NCBI RefSeq assembly: GCF_009749385.1
Contig: NZ_WBIN01000005.1
Coordinates: forward strand, 110,648 to 174,647
Source: Agromyces allii
GTDB taxonomy: Bacteria; Actinomycetota; Actinomycetes; Actinomycetales; Microbacteriaceae
Reading direction: 5' to 3'
DNA length: 64,000 nt
The translations under genes were made by a program, and so were the position numbers. The notes below the pieces were generated by a model, which was given only the letters and a program-made list of their open reading frames with translations, made no database searches and was not told where the DNA came from. Positions 53,113-62,440 of the stretch are shown piece by piece; position 1 is the stretch's first letter, and each line of letters starts with the position of its first letter.

Positions 53113-54360
53113 CTACACCCGGTGCGGGTGGCGCTCGTCTTCGAGGTAGCCGGGTCGCGCCGCGAGGAACCCGGCGATCGCGGCCGGAACCGCGGTCGCC
53201 GCGAGGATCACGAGCGGCACCGTCCACCCGTCGGTCGCCGCGTGCACGAGCCCGATGCCGATGGGCGCCACGGCCGCGATGAGGTAGCCCGCCGACTGCA
53301 CCACGCCGCTCAGCGCGATCGACCCTTCATGGGTGCGCGAGCGCAGGTTGATGAGCACGAGGGCGAGGGGGAACAGCAGCGGCCCGGTGCCGATCAACGC
53401 GACCCACAGCCAGATCGCGGCCTCGGGGGCCAGCAGCAGCCCGCCGTAGCCGAGCACGAACGCGAGCACCGAGACCACGACCAGCGTGCGCACCCGGTCG
53501 TAGCGCGCAGCGACGATCGGCACGAGCAGCGCCGCCGGCAGGCCCATCGCGGCGAACAGCGAGAGCAGCGCACCCGCCTGACCGCTCGTGACACCGGCGA
53601 TGTCGGTGACGATGCTCGGCAGCCACGCGAACATGACGTACGCGTTGACCGACGACACCGCGAAGATCGTCGCGAGGGCCCACGCGATCGGGGATCGCAG
53701 CGCGCGCCGCACCTGGCCGCCCGCCGCCTCCTCGGGCAGGGCGGCGGACGCCGTCGCGCGCGGGTGCACGAGCAGGGCGATCCACGGGACGAGCGCGATG
53801 AGCGCGATGAGCGCCCACTCCCCCAGCGAGACGCGCCAGCCCGCGGCATCCGCCACGGGCACCGCGATGAGCGGCGGAACGAACGTGCTCACCGAGATGA
53901 TCGACACGTAGAGCGTCGTCACGAGCCCCACGCGATCGGAGAAGTAGCGCTTCACGAGGGGCGGCAGCAGCACGTTGCCCACGCCCACGGCGGCGAAGAC
54001 CAGCACGCTCGCGGCGATCAGCGAGACGGCCTCGGGCGCGAGACCCCGCCCGGCCAGCCCCACTGCGAGCACGCCGAGCGCCACGACGACCGTGCGCTCG
54101 AGCCCGAGCCGCTTCGCGATGATCGGGGTGAGGATGGCGAACACGGCGAAGCACAGCGGCGGAAGCATGCCGAGCAGGCCGACCAGGGCCGGCGGCAACG
54201 GGATGTCGACGTCGATCTCGGCGATGATCGGCGAGAGCGATGCGACCCCCGTGCGCAGGCTCGACGCAACGAGCAGGATGCCGAGGAGCGCCAGCGTGCG
54301 CCCCGCCCACAGCGGCCTCGCCGGCTCACCCGACGGGATCGCCGGGATGGCTCCGGTCAC
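53113..54360 (-). CDS. MFS transporter (CynX/NimT-like)
   Basis: A 415-aa major facilitator protein with twelve helices. VASSLRTGVASLSPIIAEI in helix 1 and the loop ITPIIAKRLGLERTVV match the CynX/NimT (cyanate, nitroimidazole) branch. RYDRVRTL is the mid-protein loop motif. The substrate is unknown. The GTG overlaps the ribF stop (GTGA), so it is the last gene of the truB-ribF unit. Confidence 0.88.
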   Translation of the reverse strand: MTGAIPAIPSGEPARPLWAGRTLALLGILLVASSLRTGVASLSPIIAEIDVDIPLPPALVGLLGMLPPLCFAVFAILTPIIAKRLGLERTVVVALGVLAVGLAGRGLAPEAVSLIAASVLVFAAVGVGNVLLPPLVKRYFSDRVGLVTTLYVSIISVSTFVPPLIAVPVADAAGWRVSLGEWALIALIALVPWIALLVHPRATASAALPEEAAGGQVRRALRSPIAWALATIFAVSSVNAYVMFAWLPSIVTDIAGVTSGQAGALLSLFAAMGLPAALLVPIVAARYDRVRTLVVVSVLAFVLGYGGLLLAPEAAIWLWVALIGTGPLLFPLALVLINLRSRTHEGSIALSGVVQSAGYLIAAVAPIGIGLVHAATDGWTVPLVILAATAVPAAIAGFLAARPGYLEDERHPHRV

Positions 54361-55286
54361 GCGAGGATCTGCTTCGCGCGTTCGACGTCGCCGCGCATCG
54401 TGTCGATGAGATCGGGGATGCTCGTGAACGCGACCATGCCGCGGATGCGGTCGACGAACTCGACGTCGACGACGTGGTCGTAGAGGTCGAGGTCGCGATC
54501 GAGCACGTAGGCCTCGACCTGCTTCGGCGCGACACCCTCGAAGGTCGGGTTGTCGCCCACCGAGATCGCCGCCGGGTACCGGGTGCCCGCGTCGGTGAGC
54601 CAGCCCGCGTAGACGCCGTCGGCGGGCACGAGGCCCTCGGACTCGGGCGTGAGGTTCGCGGTCGGGAAGCCGAGCTCGCGGCCGCGCTTCGCGCCGTGCA
54701 CGACGATGCCGGACACCGTCGGCGTGTGGCCGAGCAGCGCGGTGGCGTGCCGGACGTCGCCCTCGGCGAGGATCTCGCGGATCCACGTCGACGACACCCG
54801 ACGCTCGCCCTCGGGGCGCACGTCGTCGACGACCTCGACCTCGAAGCCGAACTCGCGGCCGAGCTCGATGAGCAGGTCGACGTCGCCCGCGCCCCTGGCG
54901 CCGTAGCGGAAGTCCTTGCCCACGAGCACGACCTTCGCGTCGAGCGCCCGCACGAGCACGCGCTCGACGAACTCGGCCGCCGGTACCGACGCGAGCGCGC
55001 GGTCGAACGGCAGCAGCAGGGTCGCGTCGACGCCCGTGGTCGCGAGCAGCTCGAGCTTCTGCCGAACGCTGACGAGCGGTTCGGGGCACTTGTCGGGTGC
55101 GAGCAGCGCGAGCGGGTTGCGGTCGAACGTGACCGCGGCCGTCACGAGCCCTCGCTCGTCGGCGAGCGTGCGGATGCGCTCGATCAGCGCCCGGTGGCCC
55201 TGGTGCACGCCGTCGAACTTGCCGATCGTGACCGCGCTCGGACCGAAGCCGGCCGGAACCCCGTCGACGCCCTTGAAGGTCTTCAC
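54357..55286 (-). CDS. ribF: Bifunctional riboflavin kinase/FAD synthetase
   Basis: A 309-aa flavin enzyme. The N-terminal nucleotidyltransferase has VTIGKFDGVHQGHRALI (about 19-35) and the late VSSTWIREILAEGDV. The C-terminal flavokinase domain has GKR-type GAKRGRELGFPTANL (about 200-214) and DRIRGMVAF. It makes FMN and then FAD. The GTG start overlaps the stop of the membrane gene upstream. Location after truB is the usual bacterial order. Confidence 0.95.
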   Translation of the reverse strand: MKTFKGVDGVPAGFGPSAVTIGKFDGVHQGHRALIERIRTLADERGLVTAAVTFDRNPLALLAPDKCPEPLVSVRQKLELLATTGVDATLLLPFDRALASVPAAEFVERVLVRALDAKVVLVGKDFRYGARGAGDVDLLIELGREFGFEVEVVDDVRPEGERRVSSTWIREILAEGDVRHATALLGHTPTVSGIVVHGAKRGRELGFPTANLTPESEGLVPADGVYAGWLTDAGTRYPAAISVGDNPTFEGVAPKQVEAYVLDRDLDLYDHVVDVEFVDRIRGMVAFTSIPDLIDTMRGDVERAKQILA

Positions 55287-55774
55287 GCGGCATCCGTTCT
55301 CGTGAGGTCGCCGGATGTCGCGGCCGACGCGTCGGGCCGATGCTTCGCGAGCCACCACATGCCGAGCGCCGGCAGCACCAGCGGGATGAACACGTAGCCC
55401 CGGCCGAACCACGACCACACGGTGTCGTGCGGGAAGAGCTCGGGGTCGAGCACGCTCAGCACGCCGACCACGAGCACGCCCGTGAACTCGAACGCGAGCG
55501 TCGCCCAGGCCACGCGGTACCAGACGCGGCCCTGACGGATCAACGCGATCGTCGCGACGATGTAGACGACCGCCGCGAGCGCCGACAACGTGTACGCCAG
55601 CGGCGCCTCGTCGTACTTCGTGGCGATCTGCAGGAACGAACGTCCCGTCGCCGCGAGCGCGAGCACGGCGTAGACCGCCACGAGCACTCGCCCGACGCCG
55701 CTCATGCGGGGGCGCTTCGGAGAGGAGGTGGCGGATTCGGCGGAGTCGGCGGTGTTCACGTGCGAGTCAGACAT
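55283..55774 (-). CDS. Small membrane protein between truB and ribF (1)
   Basis: A 163-aa protein. A polar N-terminus (1-30) precedes four hydrophobic helices (about 27-47, 60-80, 90-112, 122-140) and a short cytosolic tail. It contains SFLQIATKYDEAPLAYTLSA and the last-helix WFGRGYVFIPLVLPALGMWW. I know similar proteins only as actinobacterial hypotheticals beside ribF. The stop overlaps the ribF start by four bases. Confidence 0.78.
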   Translation of the reverse strand: MSDSHVNTADSAESATSSPKRPRMSGVGRVLVAVYAVLALAATGRSFLQIATKYDEAPLAYTLSALAAVVYIVATIALIRQGRVWYRVAWATLAFEFTGVLVVGVLSVLDPELFPHDTVWSWFGRGYVFIPLVLPALGMWWLAKHRPDASAATSGDLTRTDAA

Positions 55775-55799
55775 GTCGTTCGATTCTCTCAGACGCGGG

Positions 55800-56168
55800 T
55801 CACGCCGACTGCACGGTCCAGATCTGGAACATCCGGTAGAGCATGACCGCGACCGCGAGCGCACCGACGCCGAGCACGACCGTGCTCCACCTGCTGCGGT
55901 CGAGCAGCGCCCAGAAGATCGCGGCGGGCGGCACGAGCAGCGCCGCGAACAGGTACACGCCGAACTCGAGCGCGTTGCCGGTCGGCAGGTTGCCGAACGC
56001 CGGTGCCGCGATCGAGACGACCACCTGCACGATGAGGAGCAGTTCGACGAGCACGAGCGACCCGTTCGACAGATCGCTCGGCGGGCGCCCCGCGAACCCG
56101 AGCACGATGCAGAGCAGCCCCGCCGCGACCGCGACCGCGAGCTGCACCCACATGAACCACTCGATCAT
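55800..56168 (-). CDS. Small membrane protein between truB and ribF (2)
   Basis: A 122-aa protein with four hydrophobic helices (MIEWFMWVQLAVAVAAGLLC, VLVELLLIVQVVVSIA, GVYLFAALLVPPAAIFWALL, VVLGVGALAVAVMLYRMF). The ATG overlaps the truB stop as ATGA. No family function. With the preceding gene it may form a two-component membrane unit cotranscribed with truB and ribF. Confidence 0.75.
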   Translation of the reverse strand: MIEWFMWVQLAVAVAAGLLCIVLGFAGRPPSDLSNGSLVLVELLLIVQVVVSIAAPAFGNLPTGNALEFGVYLFAALLVPPAAIFWALLDRSRWSTVVLGVGALAVAVMLYRMFQIWTVQSA

Positions 56169-57085
56169 GAGGCGTCCTCGACCGGGAAGCCGACGACGAC
56201 CTTCAAGGTCTCGCCGCGGCGCTCGACGATCGCGACGAGGCGACGGGCTGCGCCGCCGTCTGCGGCGTCCGCCACGGCCGCGATCGGCGCGCCCTTCGCG
56301 GTCTCGGGCGCTCCGGCCGCGTCGATGCGCTTGCCGTGGCCGAGGTCGATCGCCTGCTGCGGGGTGACGTGCACGACGGGAAGCGCCAGCTCCGCTGCAT
56401 CCGCGGCGCCGATGAGCGCCGACGCGACGTCGAGCTCTTCGAGCACGGATGCCTCGGCCACGCTGAAGCGGCCGATGCGCGTGCGCCGGAGCGCCGTGAG
56501 ATGCCCCCCGACGCCGAGGTCGGCGCCCAGATCGCGCGCGAGTGCACGGATGTACGTGCCCGACGAGCACTCGACCCGGACGTCGAGATCGACGAACCCG
56601 TCGACCCGGCGCATCTCGAGCACCTCGAACGCCGAGATCGTGACGGTGCGAGCCTTGAGCTCGACCTGCTCGCCGTCGCGCACACGCTGGTACGCGCGTT
56701 TGCCGTCGACCTTGATCGCGCTCACGGCACTCGGCACCTGCTCGATCACGCCCGTGAGCTTCGCGATGCCCTCGGCCACGCGGGCCTCGTCGACGGCGGC
56801 GACGAGGTCTTCGGATGCCGTGTCGAACAGTTCGCCCTCGGCGTCGTCGGTGCTCGAACCCGCGCCGAGGCGGATCGTCGCGACGTACTCCTTGTCGAGG
56901 CCGACGAGGTAGGTGAGGAGGCGGGTCGACCCGTTGACCCCGAGCACGAGGAGGCCGGTCGCCATGGGATCGAGCGTTCCGGCGTGCCCGACCCGGCGGG
57001 TTCCGGCGAGGCGACGCGTGCGCGCGACCACGTCGTGGCTGGTGATGCCCTGCGGCTTGTCGACGAGGAGGATGCCGCTGTTCAC
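56165..57085 (-). CDS. truB: tRNA pseudouridine(55) synthase
   Basis: A 306-aa enzyme that converts U55 of tRNAs to pseudouridine. GILLVDKPQGITSHDVVART (4-23) and GHAGTLDPMATGLL (33-46, catalytic Asp in TLDP) are diagnostic; SAIKVDGKRAYQRVRDGEQV (about 125) is the third motif. The GTG start lies seven bases after TAGCCT, so it is probably leaderless. The usual upstream neighbour rbfA is 6.4 kb away at 63480, separated by unrelated genes. Confidence 0.95.
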   Translation of the reverse strand: MNSGILLVDKPQGITSHDVVARTRRLAGTRRVGHAGTLDPMATGLLVLGVNGSTRLLTYLVGLDKEYVATIRLGAGSSTDDAEGELFDTASEDLVAAVDEARVAEGIAKLTGVIEQVPSAVSAIKVDGKRAYQRVRDGEQVELKARTVTISAFEVLEMRRVDGFVDLDVRVECSSGTYIRALARDLGADLGVGGHLTALRRTRIGRFSVAEASVLEELDVASALIGAADAAELALPVVHVTPQQAIDLGHGKRIDAAGAPETAKGAPIAAVADAADGGAARRLVAIVERRGETLKVVVGFPVEDAS

Positions 57086-57092
57086 GCCCTAC

Positions 57093-57098
57093 AGGCTA
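57093..57098 (-). promoter_or_regulatory. -10 box TAGCCT of leaderless truB
   Basis: TAGCCT on the minus strand, seven bases upstream of the GTG at 57085. Confidence 0.45.
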
Positions 57099-57171
57099 AC
57101 AGTCGGCGGTTGCGCGACCTCGCGGGCGGGCCCGGATGCCAGGAGCGGGCCGTCGCGGCATCCGCTCGCCC

Positions 57172-57177
57172 TACGCT
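57172..57177 (+). promoter_or_regulatory. -10 box TACGCT of leaderless panE-like gene
   Basis: TACGCT lies six bases before the GTG at 57184. Confidence 0.5.
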
Positions 57178-57183
57178 TGACGC

Positions 57184-58191
57184 GTGAGGATCGGGATCAT
57201 CGGCGCCGGCGCGCTCGGCGGAACGTTCGCGGCACTGCTCTCGCAGGCCGGCCACGAGGTCGAGGTCGCCGCGCGGGGTTCGGTGCTCGCGGCGATCCGC
57301 GACCACGGCATCCGTCTCAGCGGCGGGTTCGGCGACGTGATCGCCGAGGTCGCCGTCGCGGAGCGCCTGACGCTTCGCCCCGACCTCGTGCTCGTGTGCA
57401 CCAAGGCGCAGGATGCCGAGGCCGCGATCGCCGCGAACCGCGACCTCATCGACGGCGTGCCCGTCGTCGTCGTGCAGAACGGGCTCGAGGGCGTCGACAC
57501 CGCCGCGCGTCTCCTCCCCCGCTCGGACTGCTTCGGCCTGCTGTCGCTCATTGCCGCCGACCACTCCGAACCCGGTGTCGTGCACGTGACGGCGACCGCC
57601 GAGAGCCGACTCGGCCGCGGCGACGGGCCCGCCGACGCCGAATCCGTGCGCATCGCGGCCGTGCTCTCCGACGCGGTGCCCGTGCGTGCGCTCGACGACT
57701 TCCGCGGAGCCCAGTGGACCAAGCTCGTGGTGAACATGGTCAATGCCGTGCCCGCCGTCGTCGGATGCACGCTCGGCGAGGTCGTCGCCTCACCCGAGCT
57801 GCTCCGAGCGCTGACCGCGTCGATGCGCGAATGCGTTCGCGTCGGCATCGCGCGCGGGGTGCGCTTCGGCAGCCTGAACGGCCTCGACGATGCGTCGCTG
57901 CGCACCTTCGCCGGCCTCCCGCTCGCGGAGGGCACGGCCGTGCCGGCCGCCCTGGTGGCGCGCATGGGCTGGGAGTCGAATCGAGGCTCGACCCAGCAGA
58001 GCCTCCGCCGGGGGCAGCCGACCGAGATCGACTTCCTGAACGGCGCCGTCGTGCGCGAGGCATCCGCAGCCGGCATCGACGCGCCCGTGAACGCGGCGCT
58101 CACCGCGCTCGTGCACGAGGCGGAGGCGCTCGGTCGGCCGCTGCCGGCGGGGCGCGTGGGCGACGCCCTCGCCACGCTCGACCTGCGCTGA
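57184..58191 (+). CDS. panE: 2-dehydropantoate 2-reductase
   Basis: A 335-aa NADPH-dependent reductase of pantothenate synthesis. The Rossmann motif is IGIIGAGALGGTFAALLSQA (3-22). VCTKAQD and VVVQNGLEG (about 91-99) follow, with the catalytic Lys in GAQWTKLVVNMVNAVPA (about 182) and the late RGQPTEIDFLNGAVV. It starts with GTG at leaderless spacing. Members of this family also act on other 2-ketoacids, so the substrate assignment is by family only. Confidence 0.88.
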   Translation: MRIGIIGAGALGGTFAALLSQAGHEVEVAARGSVLAAIRDHGIRLSGGFGDVIAEVAVAERLTLRPDLVLVCTKAQDAEAAIAANRDLIDGVPVVVVQNGLEGVDTAARLLPRSDCFGLLSLIAADHSEPGVVHVTATAESRLGRGDGPADAESVRIAAVLSDAVPVRALDDFRGAQWTKLVVNMVNAVPAVVGCTLGEVVASPELLRALTASMRECVRVGIARGVRFGSLNGLDDASLRTFAGLPLAEGTAVPAALVARMGWESNRGSTQQSLRRGQPTEIDFLNGAVVREASAAGIDAPVNAALTALVHEAEALGRPLPAGRVGDALATLDLR

Positions 58192-58250
58192 ACGACGGGT
58201 CGCCGCTCGAGCATCGGGCAGCGAGGCCCCGCCCGGGCCGAAACGCGGAA

Positions 58251-58278
58251 GAGGGGGCCCGGCGAACCGGACCCCCTC
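58251..58278. terminator. Bidirectional terminator between panE-like and surface-protein genes
   Basis: GAGGGGGCCCGG and CCGGACCCCCTC form a 12-bp stem with one mismatch and a CGAA tetraloop, between convergent genes. Confidence 0.7.
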
Positions 58279-58298
58279 CTCTCGTCTAGCGGATGTCG

Positions 58299-61200
58299 CT
58301 ACGCGCGCTTGCGGCGAACGCGGGCGATCACGAGGAACGCTGCGCCTGCCAGCACGATGATGCCAGCGACGATGGCGATGCCCGTACCGGCGAAGCCGGT
58401 GCTCGCAAGGCCGGTGCCGCCACCGGCGGTCGTCGACTCGCCGTCTCCGCCGCCGTCGCCGTCGCCGTCATCGGTCGGAACGATCGTCGGACCGCTCGCG
58501 CAGTTCGGCGTCGCCGGCGGGTAGCTCAGCTCGACCGACATCTCGGGGTTCACGACGAGCGTCGCCGAGGTCACCGAACGCGTCCACGCGAAGTTGCCGT
58601 CGGTCTCCTGCCACGTTCCGTCGGCGAGCTGCTCCCAGCCCGGCCATCCGGTCGGGGTCACGCCGTCGGCCGCAACGGAGGCGCCGGGCCAGAGGTGCTG
58701 ACCGGAGAGCTTGCCGTCGACGAGCTCGCCGAGCTCGATCGTCTCGGTGTTGGTGCCGTCGCTCAGCACGAGCGACACGGTGTTGCTCGTCGACTGCTTG
58801 TCGGGGTCGGTCAACTCGACGTCGTAGAAGATCCACGGTGCGTCGGCGATGCACTTCCCGGTCGCGAACGATCCGTCGAGCGTCGGCTGGATGCACTCGA
58901 CGCCGGCGAACGTGAAGTCGAACGACTTCGTCGTGGTGCCGTCTGCGAAGAAGTGGCCCTTGTCGGTCGTCGCGATCGCGGTCGCCTTGCCGGTGCGCGG
59001 GTCACCGTCGATCGTCCAGCTCACGAACTTGACCTCTTCGGGCAGCACGATCGCGTCGAGATCGACACCGCACACGTCGGTGGGCTTCGGCGCGGCCGAC
59101 AGGTCGATGCACGCCGTGTTGACGTAGTCGAACGTCCACTCGGTCTGCTGTGCCTCGTCGAAGGCGTAGCCCTTCTCGGCGATCGCCGTGACGACGATCT
59201 GTCCGTCGGCCTCGGTGCCCGTCTGCTCGAAGCGGTAGTGCTTGCCTTCGGTCAAGGGCAGGACGAGCTTGCCGTTGTCGGGTCCGCACGTGTCGGAGCC
59301 GGTCGGCACCACGTCGATCGTCACGACGGTCGGCGGGCAGTCCACATTCGTGAAGTCGAACGTGAACGTCTCGGACGTCGTCGCACCACCCGGGAAGACG
59401 TAGACACCGGTCGTCTTCGCGACGGCCGTGGCCTTGCCGTCGACGACCGCGCTGATGTCCCAGACGATGCCCGTTGCCGCAGTCGGCTCGAGCACCTTGT
59501 CGTTGGCGACGCCGCAGGCGTCCTGTGCGCCGGGCTTCGCCGGGATCTCGATCACGATCGGGCACGGCTCGTCGGTGAAGTAGAACGCGAACGGAGCCGA
59601 CTCGGTCTGTCCACCGGCGAAGGTGTAGACGCCGGTCGTCTTCGCGATCGCCGTGGCCTTGCCGTCGACGACCGGGCTGATGTCCCAGACGATGCCCGTG
59701 GCCGCAACCGGCGCGAGCACCGAGTCATCGGCCGTGCCGCACTTGTCCTGCGATGCCGGCTTCGCCGGGATCTCGATCACGATCGGGCAGGGCACGTCGG
59801 TGAATTCGAACGTGAACGGAGCCGACTCGGTCTTGCCACCCGCGAAGGTGTAGACACCGGTCGTCTTCGCGATCGCCGTCGCCTTGCCGTCGACGACCGG
59901 GCTGATGTCCCAGACGATGCCAGTTGCCGCGGCCGGCGCGAGCACCTTGTCATCGGCCGTGCCGCACTTGTCCTGCGATGCCGGCTTCGCCGGGATCTCG
60001 ATCACGATCGGGCACGGCTCGTTCGTGAACGTGAAGGTGAAGGGGTCGGACGTCGTCTTGCCGCCGGCGAACGTGTAGCCGGACTTGGCCTTCGCGACCG
60101 CGGTCGCCTTGCCGTCGACGACCTTGCTGATCTCCCAGGTCACGCCTTCGGTGACTGCAGGCTCGAGCACCTTGTCGTCGGCGGTGCCGCACTTGTCCTG
60201 TGCCTTCGGCGCTGCGGGGATCTCGATCACCGTCGGCGGCTTGGTGCAGTCGGGGTACTGCAGCAGCGACTGGTCGCCCTGCGCGGGCTCGGTCGCCGTG
60301 CTCGGGCTCGTCTTGAAGACGTCCCACCACGGGTAGGTCGTGTAGGTGTACGACGGGTGGATGTCCTTGGCGTGCGAGTCGTGACCCTCACGGAAGGTGC
60401 TGCCGGCGAGCGAGAGCTTCGTGTACGTGCTCTTGGCGCTGTCCCAGTGGCAGACGTCGATGACCTTCTCGCCACAGGTGACCGATCCGGTCCAGTGGTA
60501 GTTGGTGCCGGCGACCTGCACCCAGGTCACCGTCCAGCTCTTCGGGTTCGGCCACTTCGCGTGATCGGCGAAGACGAACTCCTTGGTGCCCGACCACGTG
60601 CCCTTGTCGAGGTGGAAGTTGAGCGTGAGCTCCTTGCCGTCGGCGACGACCTTGACGTTGACGTCGTTGGCCTGGCCGGAGGGGATGTTCGAGGGGTAGA
60701 CGACCGTGAGCACCTTGCAGGTGGGGGCCGCGTACTCCCAGTTCCAGTCGAACGGCTTCACGCAGTCCGCGTACTGGAGCAGGCTCTGGTCGCCCTGAGC
60801 CGGGACGTTGACCGTGTTGCCGTTCTTCTTGTAGCTGAACGCGGGCCAGATGTCCTTCTTGTGGTCGATGTGACCCGACGTCACGAAGCTGCTGATCGAG
60901 GTCGTCACCGAGTTGTACGGGTTCTGCTCGCTCGACGTCGCGTGACAGTAGGTGATCTTCGAGTCGGTGACGCAATCGCCCTTGAGGCCCTCGACACGGC
61001 CGTCGGAGCCCTTGGAGAACTTGTCGCTCCAGGTCGTGAAGGCGTAGACCCACGGCGCGGTGGTGGTCGTGCCGGGCAGCGACTGCGTGCCGAGCGTGAT
61101 CGTCGCGTTGCCCGTCGAGGTCAGCGGGCCGCGGTCCATGTTCTTGTCACTGGACGGAGTGCCGTCGAACGACGTCGTGCCGATGCGCCACTTCGTGGTG

Positions 61201-61466
61201 CCGGTCAGGTTCTTGTCGACCTGCGTCAGCGAGAGCGTGTACGTGACGTCGTACTGACCGGTCGTGGTGTTGCAGACGGCGTTCGCCTTGAGGTCGCCGG
61301 TGTGCGCGCTCGCGGGCGCGACGGCGCCGACGACGGCGAGGCCGCCCGCAAGCGCGAGAGTCGTGAGGACAGCCGCGGCGCGACGCCACAAGCTCGGTGA
61401 TTCAGGCCGGGTGCGGGTGCGCCAGGTGCGCAGGGCACCGCGTACCGAACCGCTGGGGTTGGGCAT
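58299..61466 (-). CDS. Large LAxTG cell-wall surface protein with repeated 75-residue domains
   Basis: A 1055-aa secreted protein. The signal peptide ends near residue 54 (APASA). Two related N-terminal domains each end with PAQGDQSLLQY-DC, the first with ITYCHATSS and DHKKDI, the second with DVCHWDSAK and SHAKDI. Four 75-residue repeats follow (IEIP, CGTADDKVL, VVDGKATA, YTFAGG), then two divergent copies. A Gly/Asp linker leads to LASTG, a helix and RRKRA, a class E sortase sorting signal. GGAG precedes the ATG at 61466. It is probably an adhesin or wall-structure protein; no sortase gene is in the window. Confidence 0.9.
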   Translation of the reverse strand: MPNPSGSVRGALRTWRTRTRPESPSLWRRAAAVLTTLALAGGLAVVGAVAPASAHTGDLKANAVCNTTTGQYDVTYTLSLTQVDKNLTGTTKWRIGTTSFDGTPSSDKNMDRGPLTSTGNATITLGTQSLPGTTTTAPWVYAFTTWSDKFSKGSDGRVEGLKGDCVTDSKITYCHATSSEQNPYNSVTTSISSFVTSGHIDHKKDIWPAFSYKKNGNTVNVPAQGDQSLLQYADCVKPFDWNWEYAAPTCKVLTVVYPSNIPSGQANDVNVKVVADGKELTLNFHLDKGTWSGTKEFVFADHAKWPNPKSWTVTWVQVAGTNYHWTGSVTCGEKVIDVCHWDSAKSTYTKLSLAGSTFREGHDSHAKDIHPSYTYTTYPWWDVFKTSPSTATEPAQGDQSLLQYPDCTKPPTVIEIPAAPKAQDKCGTADDKVLEPAVTEGVTWEISKVVDGKATAVAKAKSGYTFAGGKTTSDPFTFTFTNEPCPIVIEIPAKPASQDKCGTADDKVLAPAAATGIVWDISPVVDGKATAIAKTTGVYTFAGGKTESAPFTFEFTDVPCPIVIEIPAKPASQDKCGTADDSVLAPVAATGIVWDISPVVDGKATAIAKTTGVYTFAGGQTESAPFAFYFTDEPCPIVIEIPAKPGAQDACGVANDKVLEPTAATGIVWDISAVVDGKATAVAKTTGVYVFPGGATTSETFTFDFTNVDCPPTVVTIDVVPTGSDTCGPDNGKLVLPLTEGKHYRFEQTGTEADGQIVVTAIAEKGYAFDEAQQTEWTFDYVNTACIDLSAAPKPTDVCGVDLDAIVLPEEVKFVSWTIDGDPRTGKATAIATTDKGHFFADGTTTKSFDFTFAGVECIQPTLDGSFATGKCIADAPWIFYDVELTDPDKQSTSNTVSLVLSDGTNTETIELGELVDGKLSGQHLWPGASVAADGVTPTGWPGWEQLADGTWQETDGNFAWTRSVTSATLVVNPEMSVELSYPPATPNCASGPTIVPTDDGDGDGGGDGESTTAGGGTGLASTGFAGTGIAIVAGIIVLAGAAFLVIARVRRKRA
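59337..60236 (-). repeat. Four tandem 225-bp coding repeats in the surface-protein gene
   Basis: Unit starts on the minus strand are near 60236, 60011, 59786 and 59561. Units 2 and 3 are nearly identical in protein; units 1 and 4 are more diverged. Each unit contains CGTADD or CGVAND and a VVDGKATA core. Confidence 0.85.
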
Positions 61467-61776
61467 TCGGGGTTCTCCATCGATCGAACCGGCAGCTGCG
61501 AACCCTTGCGAAGGCCGAGGGCGCGCGCGACAGCACGGCATGGACCGAGGAGCCTTGGGCAGGCGCACACGGGGATTCGGGTCTTCGGGTGGTGCGTGAG
61601 GGATCGCACAGCCGGGGGCAAGGGCTGTGAACCTTCAGTATGGTGCCTCGCGAAGGTCGGCGTCCACCGATCCCCGCACGAGTTCGACGATATCCCCCGC
61701 AAACTGGGGGCATGCTCGCGCCCGGTCGTTCAGGGCACGTCCCGATGGCCCGAACGGGTCGGTCGGATGCCGCTGA
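61467..61776 (-). other. Promoter and long leader of the surface-protein gene
   Basis: 310 bp without a gene. A promoter is seen on the minus strand as TGGACG (61661-61666), 18 bases, and CATACT (61637-61642). This gives a leader of about 165 nt. A 7-bp hairpin CACAGCC...GGCTGTG (61607-61629) lies at the start of the leader and may affect mRNA stability. Confidence 0.45.
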
Positions 61777-62379
61777 TCAGCCGGTTCGCGTCGTTGCGAG
61801 TCGCGGGTGGGCGGGGTCGCGATCGTCGACCACGACGGCGTCGCCGAGACGCGGGTCGGCTTCGGCGTAGGCGAGCACGTCGGCGGGGTCGACGGGGTCG
61901 CCGTCGAGCACGATCGGCACATCCCAGAGCTCGGCGAGGCGCGGGCGCAGCACGAACCGGCCGTCGAGCACGAGGATCGCGTCGGCGGGCCCGGTGATCC
62001 ACTTCGGCTCGACCCAGGCATCGCGGGCCGGATCGAGCACGGCCGTCACGAACGCCGTCGACCCGCCCATGCGGAACGGCTCGACGAGCACGCGGCGCAG
62101 CGCCGACTCGTCGAATCCGTATCGGAAGTACCGCTCGGGGGTGTCGTCGCCGAAGGCATCCTGCGCGGCGCGCGACCGGTGGAAGCCCTCCATGCTGGCG
62201 CGGAACACCCGGTGCCCGCGCTCGCGGATCACGTCGGCGAGGTCGTCGCCGAACTGCGTCTTGCCGCTGCGCACCGGGCCGTCGATCGCCACGATCATGC
62301 GCCCGCGCCCGTAGTGCCGCAGGATCTCGTCGGAGAGCTGCCGCAGGAACGTCACGCGCGGCGTCGTCACGAGTTCCAT
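61777..62379 (-). CDS. Uridine kinase-like P-loop protein
   Basis: A 200-aa P-loop kinase with Walker A AIDGPVRSGKTQF (about 31-43), a DxxY-like loop replaced by RASMEGFHRSRAAQ, and ILVLDGRFVLRPRLAELWDV as the Walker B/lid region. This pattern is that of actinobacterial uridine kinase-like proteins; nucleoside specificity is unproven. It starts with ATG six bases after TAGCAT, so it is leaderless. It is divergent from mutY. Confidence 0.82.
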   Translation of the reverse strand: MELVTTPRVTFLRQLSDEILRHYGRGRMIVAIDGPVRSGKTQFGDDLADVIRERGHRVFRASMEGFHRSRAAQDAFGDDTPERYFRYGFDESALRRVLVEPFRMGGSTAFVTAVLDPARDAWVEPKWITGPADAILVLDGRFVLRPRLAELWDVPIVLDGDPVDPADVLAYAEADPRLGDAVVVDDRDPAHPRLATTRTG

Positions 62380-62385
62380 GGGCCA

Positions 62386-62391
62386 ATGCTA
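62386..62391 (-). promoter_or_regulatory. -10 box TAGCAT of leaderless kinase gene
   Basis: TAGCAT on the minus strand, six bases upstream of the ATG at 62379. Confidence 0.5.
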
Positions 62392-62428
62392 GCGAGCACC
62401 ACCGCCCGCGGGCATCTGCTCGGTTGCC

Positions 62429-62434
62429 TAGGCT
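62429..62434 (+). promoter_or_regulatory. -10 box TAGGCT of mutY
   Basis: TAGGCT lies six bases before the ATG at 62441. GGAGG immediately abuts the ATG, too close for normal use, which supports leaderless translation. Confidence 0.5.
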
Positions 62435-62440
62435 TGGAGG

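Noticed and set aside
58293..61400. Long plus-strand open frame opposite the surface-protein gene
   Set aside because: It is an antisense shadow, repetitive only because the surface-protein gene is repetitive. The minus frame has signal peptide, repeats and sorting signal.
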